A model generated the notes under the pieces. It did not search any database. It had not been told where the DNA came from and worked only from the letters and a program-made list of their open reading frames with translations. Below are positions 33,017-35,762 of a stretch of DNA of 35,762 nucleotides, piece by piece (position 1 is the first letter of the stretch; each line of letters starts with the position of its first letter). The DNA comes from Deltaproteobacteria bacterium (GTDB lineage Bacteria > Desulfobacterota > Desulfobacteria > Desulfobacterales > SURF-15). The stretch spans positions 1 through 35,762 of the forward strand of contig JAFDFZ010000043.1 in the NCBI GenBank assembly GCA_019309565.1. The letters are read 5' to 3'. Made by a program: the position numbers and the translations under genes.

Positions 33017-33508
33017 TTATCTTTCCTCTGCCTGTTCAAGGGCCATTTTCATAATATCATCATGAATCCAATAGCCGGCATTTCGCATTCCCTCAAGTGC
33101 CTCTCGGACGTTGGAAATAAGACATCGGTGTTTGGCCTCTACAAGAATGCGAGCTGAACCCACTACATGGACCCCGTAAATCTCCCTGGCAATCTTCCTT
33201 GCCTTTCTTTCATCGATCAGGACGAAATCAGCACCTATCTCCCGTGCAAGGTGAATAACCGATGCTTCTCCCTTGTCGAGGAGGGTTCCAATAAGAGGTT
33301 CGATCGAGCCGGCAAGGGATCGCACCTTTATCCATCTCGCTTTCCGGTAAAATCCCAAACCGGCAAAATCTTTGCCACCCTGCATGATCTCATTATGCAC
33401 AGTTTCCGGCAAAACTACCTCTTCAAAGATTCTCTTGAGAATCTCCAGATAACCGATTGAACTCAGCGCGATAATGGGTCCGGTATTAGAGACGAGCCTG
33501 CCTTTCAT
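33017..33508 (-). CDS. PIN-domain toxin of DUF3368 type
   Basis: The 163-residue product has the PIN-nuclease pattern: an acidic-poor start (VSNTGPIIALSSIG, with Asn where VapC has Asp), Glu and Asp in the middle (GEASVIHLA and VLIDERKAR), and GSARIL near the end. This combination fits the DUF3368 subgroup of PIN proteins, which act as ribonuclease toxins. Its ATG overlaps the stop of the gene before it. The pair UPF0175 antitoxin plus DUF3368 toxin is a known toxin-antitoxin arrangement. Activity is not shown. Confidence 0.83.
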   Translation of the reverse strand: MKGRLVSNTGPIIALSSIGYLEILKRIFEEVVLPETVHNEIMQGGKDFAGLGFYRKARWIKVRSLAGSIEPLIGTLLDKGEASVIHLAREIGADFVLIDERKARKIAREIYGVHVVGSARILVEAKHRCLISNVREALEGMRNAGYWIHDDIMKMALEQAEER

Positions 33509-33762
33509 GACAGGACATCCTTGAACTCGGCCTCGATTTCTTCCCTATCCCACATTACGGTGGAGGCCCCATATCGATGACAGTTCAAAAGGAAGGTCAC
33601 CCGTGGCATGCCTGCCAGAGCAGCCGCTTGACCTGAAGAAAGCCGTCCAAGCTCAAAGAGTTTGACAGCCAGAGCTAAACGTGCCTCTTCTTCAAAGGAC
33701 TCAGCAGACAGGTTGAGCGCCGCCGGTATAGATTCTGGATACTCGATTTGCATTGTCTTCAT
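33505..33762 (-). CDS. UPF0175-family antitoxin
   Basis: The 85-residue product has the UPF0175 pattern: YPESIPAALNLS at the N-terminus, then EEEARLALAVKLFELGRLSSGQAA and AGMPRVTFLLNCHRYG, i.e. a short helix-turn-helix-like region. I chose the ATG at 33762, which has GGAG eight bases upstream; a GTG three codons earlier is less likely. The gene overlaps the toxin start by four bases, as toxin-antitoxin pairs usually do. It probably binds both the toxin and its own promoter, which would lie in the AT-rich sequence at 33790-33840. Confidence 0.78.
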   Translation of the reverse strand: MKTMQIEYPESIPAALNLSAESFEEEARLALAVKLFELGRLSSGQAAALAGMPRVTFLLNCHRYGASTVMWDREEIEAEFKDVLS

Positions 33763-33971
33763 GCACTGCACTCCAGCTTCAGGTATTTCCCTGGTTTTTT
33801 CCTTTTCATATTATATTATATTTATTGGATTTTGCAAAATTGGCTACCTCCACATAGGCCCAGGCTAAATATCTGTTGCCATTTTTCTTGTTGTTCTCTC
33901 CTTTTTTCTTGCCTGCCGAAAGCTTCTTGCTGTCTACACATCGACTATAGGATGAGTAATCTACCACTGTT

Positions 33972-34506
33972 TTAAACCGATAAAAATTTAATAGCTAAAA
34001 TATTATTGCTAGCCATAAACAGTAAATCGGCTGAATCAAACATCACTTCAATATCTTTTACCTCAAGCCTTTTGATCTTGTTGTTGGACACTTTGAGCCC
34101 AAGATGCCTGTTAATCATGCTCTGCAAGCTTAATATATGGCTCTTTCCTGTTTTGGATATATGTAGCCTTCCGGTAGTATATTTAACCGTTTCATATTGC
34201 ACAACCAAAATGAGTCCCATTTATCATCGGTATGCTTCAGCCCCTCATATTGCTTGATCGCTGATGGGTTGGCCAAATACACCTTGTATCCATGCTCCTG
34301 AAGCCCATTTACAAGTCAATACCATTATAGGTCGATTCCACCACCACCACCACTGCCTTAAGGCTGTCTTTGTATGGCTCAAGGGCCTTCAGTACCTCCG
34401 GCAATCGGTTCCGATGCCGTTTGCCATAAAGCCTTCTATCCCTTTCATCGATGATTCCCACGTAATTATTGCTTGAATGTAAATCGATTCCAGCGTATGT
34501 TTTCAT
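33972..34506 (-). pseudogene. frameshifted IS110-family transposase
   Basis: From the ATG at 34506 (with GGAGGTGTC just upstream) the frame reads MKTYAGIDLHSSNNYVGI, the N-terminus of IS110 transposases with its first catalytic Asp, up to VESTYN with the catalytic Glu. It then shifts and meets a stop. A second phase continues GYKVYLANPSAIKQYEG and LKHTDDKWDS, and a third continues TGKSHILSLQSMINRHLGLK. At least two frameshifts, a nonsense change and an internal loss make it inactive, and the C-terminal Tnp_20 domain with its catalytic Ser is missing. Confidence 0.82.
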
Positions 34507-34683
34507 TGGACACCTCCTAAAACCAAATTGAATGTCAGCCCTACGCCTGCTGGTTCCATAGCATATCCTGCTATGGAGAGGGAGGTGTCTTTTCAAGCTC
34601 CTCAGGCCGTAGTGACATTTACCGACCTGTCGGGTCGTAGCTCTCAGAGCGAAGCCCAAAGCGCCTTGCAAGGTAAATGTCAC
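34507..34683 (-). ncRNA. structured IS110 leader, candidate bridge-RNA region
   Basis: The non-coding sequence before the IS110 transposase start holds several clean stems: GTGACATTTACC with GGTAAATGTCAC (34612-34623 and 34672-34683) enclosing GACC-loop-GGTC and GCTCT-C-AGAGC hairpins; CCATAGCA with TGCTATGG (34556-34576); and GACACCTCC with GGAGGTGTC (34509-34517 and 34581-34589), which would cover the ribosome binding site. IS110 elements encode a bridge RNA in a non-coding end next to the transposase gene, and this position and structure fit. RNA production is inferred. Confidence 0.45.
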
Positions 34684-34754
34684 GCTTGACGAGCCAAATG
34701 CTCTGGATCAATCCTTAAGGCTAACCCCTTTATATGATTATCAAAGTTTCCTAT

Positions 34755-35440
34755 CCTGCCACAACGTGTGCGGCGGGTGCCGCGGCAGTTCAGTTGGATC
34801 GACCAGCGGCTGGTCCGTGAGCAATACGTTGAGCGTTTAAGCCATCGGGCAGCAGCACTGTATCTGTTTTTGGTCACTGTGGGCGATGCAAAAGGGATGA
34901 GTTACTATGTCGACACATCCATCATGAAACGACTTTCCATGGATCTGACACTGCTTGATCAGGCCAGAGACGAGCTGGTGCAACTGGGCCTCAAGACAGT
35001 TCCGGGTTGTTCTGGATACCAATCGCTACAGTGTGCCTGCTGAGTTTGCCGGCCAACCCCTGACAATGAAAGTCTATCCGGATCGGCCATGCATCTATCA
35101 CCAGGAAAAACTCATCGCTCGACATGTGCGAAACTATGATCGGCACGAAGTCAATCAGCGAAAAGACCGCGCTACCCAGCGTCGAATCCGCGCCGCACGC
35201 TTTCCTCAGATCAAAACCCTTGAGCAGTTCAAATGGAACTGGCCCAAGAAAATCAACAAAATCCAGGTGCAGAACCTGTTCAGACTCAATTTTATAAAGC
35301 ACAAAAGTAATGTGGTCTTACTCGGCGGCGTTGGCCTTGGGAAAACCCACCTGCCACAGCCCTCGGGCATCAGGCATGTTTGAAAGGCTATTCGGTGCTT
35401 TTTACCACCGCAGTGGACGCGCCTATCGATCTCAGCCAAA
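34755..35440 (+). mobile_element. internally deleted IS21-family element remnant
   Basis: Three pieces lie end to end. First, 34768-34998 encodes a small helical protein (FSWIDQRLVREQYVE, ALYLFLVTVGDAKG) of a kind I recall as a passenger ORF of such elements; this recollection is not firm. Second, about 34997-35150 encodes the IstA C-terminal beta domain (VVLDTNRYSVPAEFAG). Third, about 35155-35440 encodes the IstB ATPase up to Walker A (GVGLGKTHL), then a one-base shift, then LGHQACLKGYSVLFTTAVDA. The bulk of IstA and IstB is absent, so the element is dead. Confidence 0.75.
35155..35440 (+). pseudogene. istB: IstB-like ATPase fragment with frameshift
   Basis: RIRAARFPQIKTLEQFKWNW, KINKIQVQNLFRL and GGVGLGKTHL follow the IstB N-terminal domain and Walker A loop in order. 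Directly after GKTHL the frame shifts by one base and the expected sequence resumes as YSVLFTTAVDA before diverging at about 35430. It is fused in frame at its start to the IstA C-terminal piece, which shows an earlier deletion of the sequence that normally separates the two proteins. It lacks Walker B and the rest of the ATPase. Confidence 0.75.
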
Positions 35441-35606
35441 TTTTTGCCACCCATTTGTTTAGAATTTTCGAGACATGTAATATAAATGGCATAAGGTTTT
35501 ACGCGAATTGATGTTCGAATCTGCAAATATTTATAGGCGCTTAGGGACATCATATCGACAATTTGTTGTCGTTATCGAATAACATGCTGTGTTCATAAAG
35601 AAAAAT

Positions 35607-35726
35607 AGTGAACTAAAGTTTAAAGTGAGCTAAAGTGAACTAAAGTTAAGGAATTTGGTCTATTTTTAAAATGAAAGAGCGAAGCGATACCTAAACTTTA
35701 GGCACTTTAGGCACTTTAGATCACTT
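35607..35726. repeat. tandem and inverted CTAAAGT repeat cluster
   Basis: The left part (35607-35651) has three copies of CTAAAGT at 35613, 35630 and 35640, in units like AGTGARCTAAAGT. The right part (35691-35726) has three inverted copies, ACTTTAG, at 35695, 35704 and 35713, with 9-base period. The two parts can pair over a long imperfect stem with a loop of about 40 bases. No gene is visible in 35441-35762. This looks like an intergenic repeat family; copy number elsewhere cannot be judged here. Confidence 0.6.
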
Positions 35727-35762
35727 ACAACTGGGTTCTTATTTCAACTGCCCCCAAAGGGG

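Noticed and set aside
32900..33018. inverted AAGAGCCT/AGGCTCTT flanking the end of the toxin gene
   Set aside because: Arms of eight bases separated by over 100 bases with no other support are expected by chance.

Overview
The window reads as part of a chromosome of an anaerobic, cytochrome-rich, sulfur-metabolising bacterium, most likely a member of the Desulfobacterota (Desulfobacterales-like). The reasons are about 45 CXXCH haem sites in one operon, Tat-exported molybdenum and iron-sulfur proteins, NrfD-type quinone subunits, a sigma54 activator, and the family mix (FmdE-like, MoeA-like with a C-terminal Cys cluster, CBS/GAF histidine kinase). This taxonomic guess rests on family content only. 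No rRNA or tRNA genes were seen.

Layout. (1) 1-2,880: an orphan cas6 gene without a visible CRISPR array, a nucleotidyltransferase-fold protein, and a fragment of a REP-associated tyrosine transposase (RAYT). (2) 2,888-24,430: almost everything lies on the minus strand. Read from right to left it is a receiver protein, a 12-haem cytochrome, an FeS subunit, a molybdopterin catalytic subunit, a TorD-like chaperone, an octahaem cytochrome, a second FeS protein, NrfD split in two ORFs, a second octahaem lipoprotein, a trihaem membrane protein, a dihaem cytochrome b, a decayed second copy of the octahaem/cytochrome b pair joined by a deletion, an FmdE-like and a MoeA-like protein, an 11-12-haem cytochrome, and a CBS-GAF histidine kinase with its receiver. 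A separate FmdE-like gene follows with its own promoter. (3) 24,430-24,941: a regulatory region with a sigma54 promoter and palindromic upstream sites. (4) 24,942-28,119: a membrane-tethered sigma54 activator and a PhnD-like binding lipoprotein. (5) 28,384-32,375: a four-gene sulfur-carrier operon (ThiS-like carrier, E1-like enzyme, JAMM protease, sulfite reductase fused to TusA). (6) 32,491-35,762: a RAYT pseudogene, a UPF0175/DUF3368 toxin-antitoxin pair, wrecked IS110 and IS21 elements, and a structured repeat.

How it may work together. The Mo enzyme, its FeS partner, the NrfD module and the cytochromes look like a quinone-linked periplasmic respiratory system; the substrate cannot be read from sequence. 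The PhnD-like protein and the sigma54 activator are placed to sense a periplasmic solute and switch on the operon. The sulfur-carrier operon probably converts sulfite to carrier-bound sulfur for cysteine or homocysteine synthesis.

The strongest new observation is a 15-bp palindrome, TGCCACA-N-TGTGGCA. It occurs in the same register at four minus-strand promoters: the lone fmdE-like gene, the respiratory operon, the PhnD/activator operon and the sulfur-carrier operon. It overlaps the spacer between the -35 and -10 elements each time, perfectly at two sites and with one and two arm mismatches at the others. This suggests one unidentified regulator joins respiration and sulfur assimilation in a single regulon.
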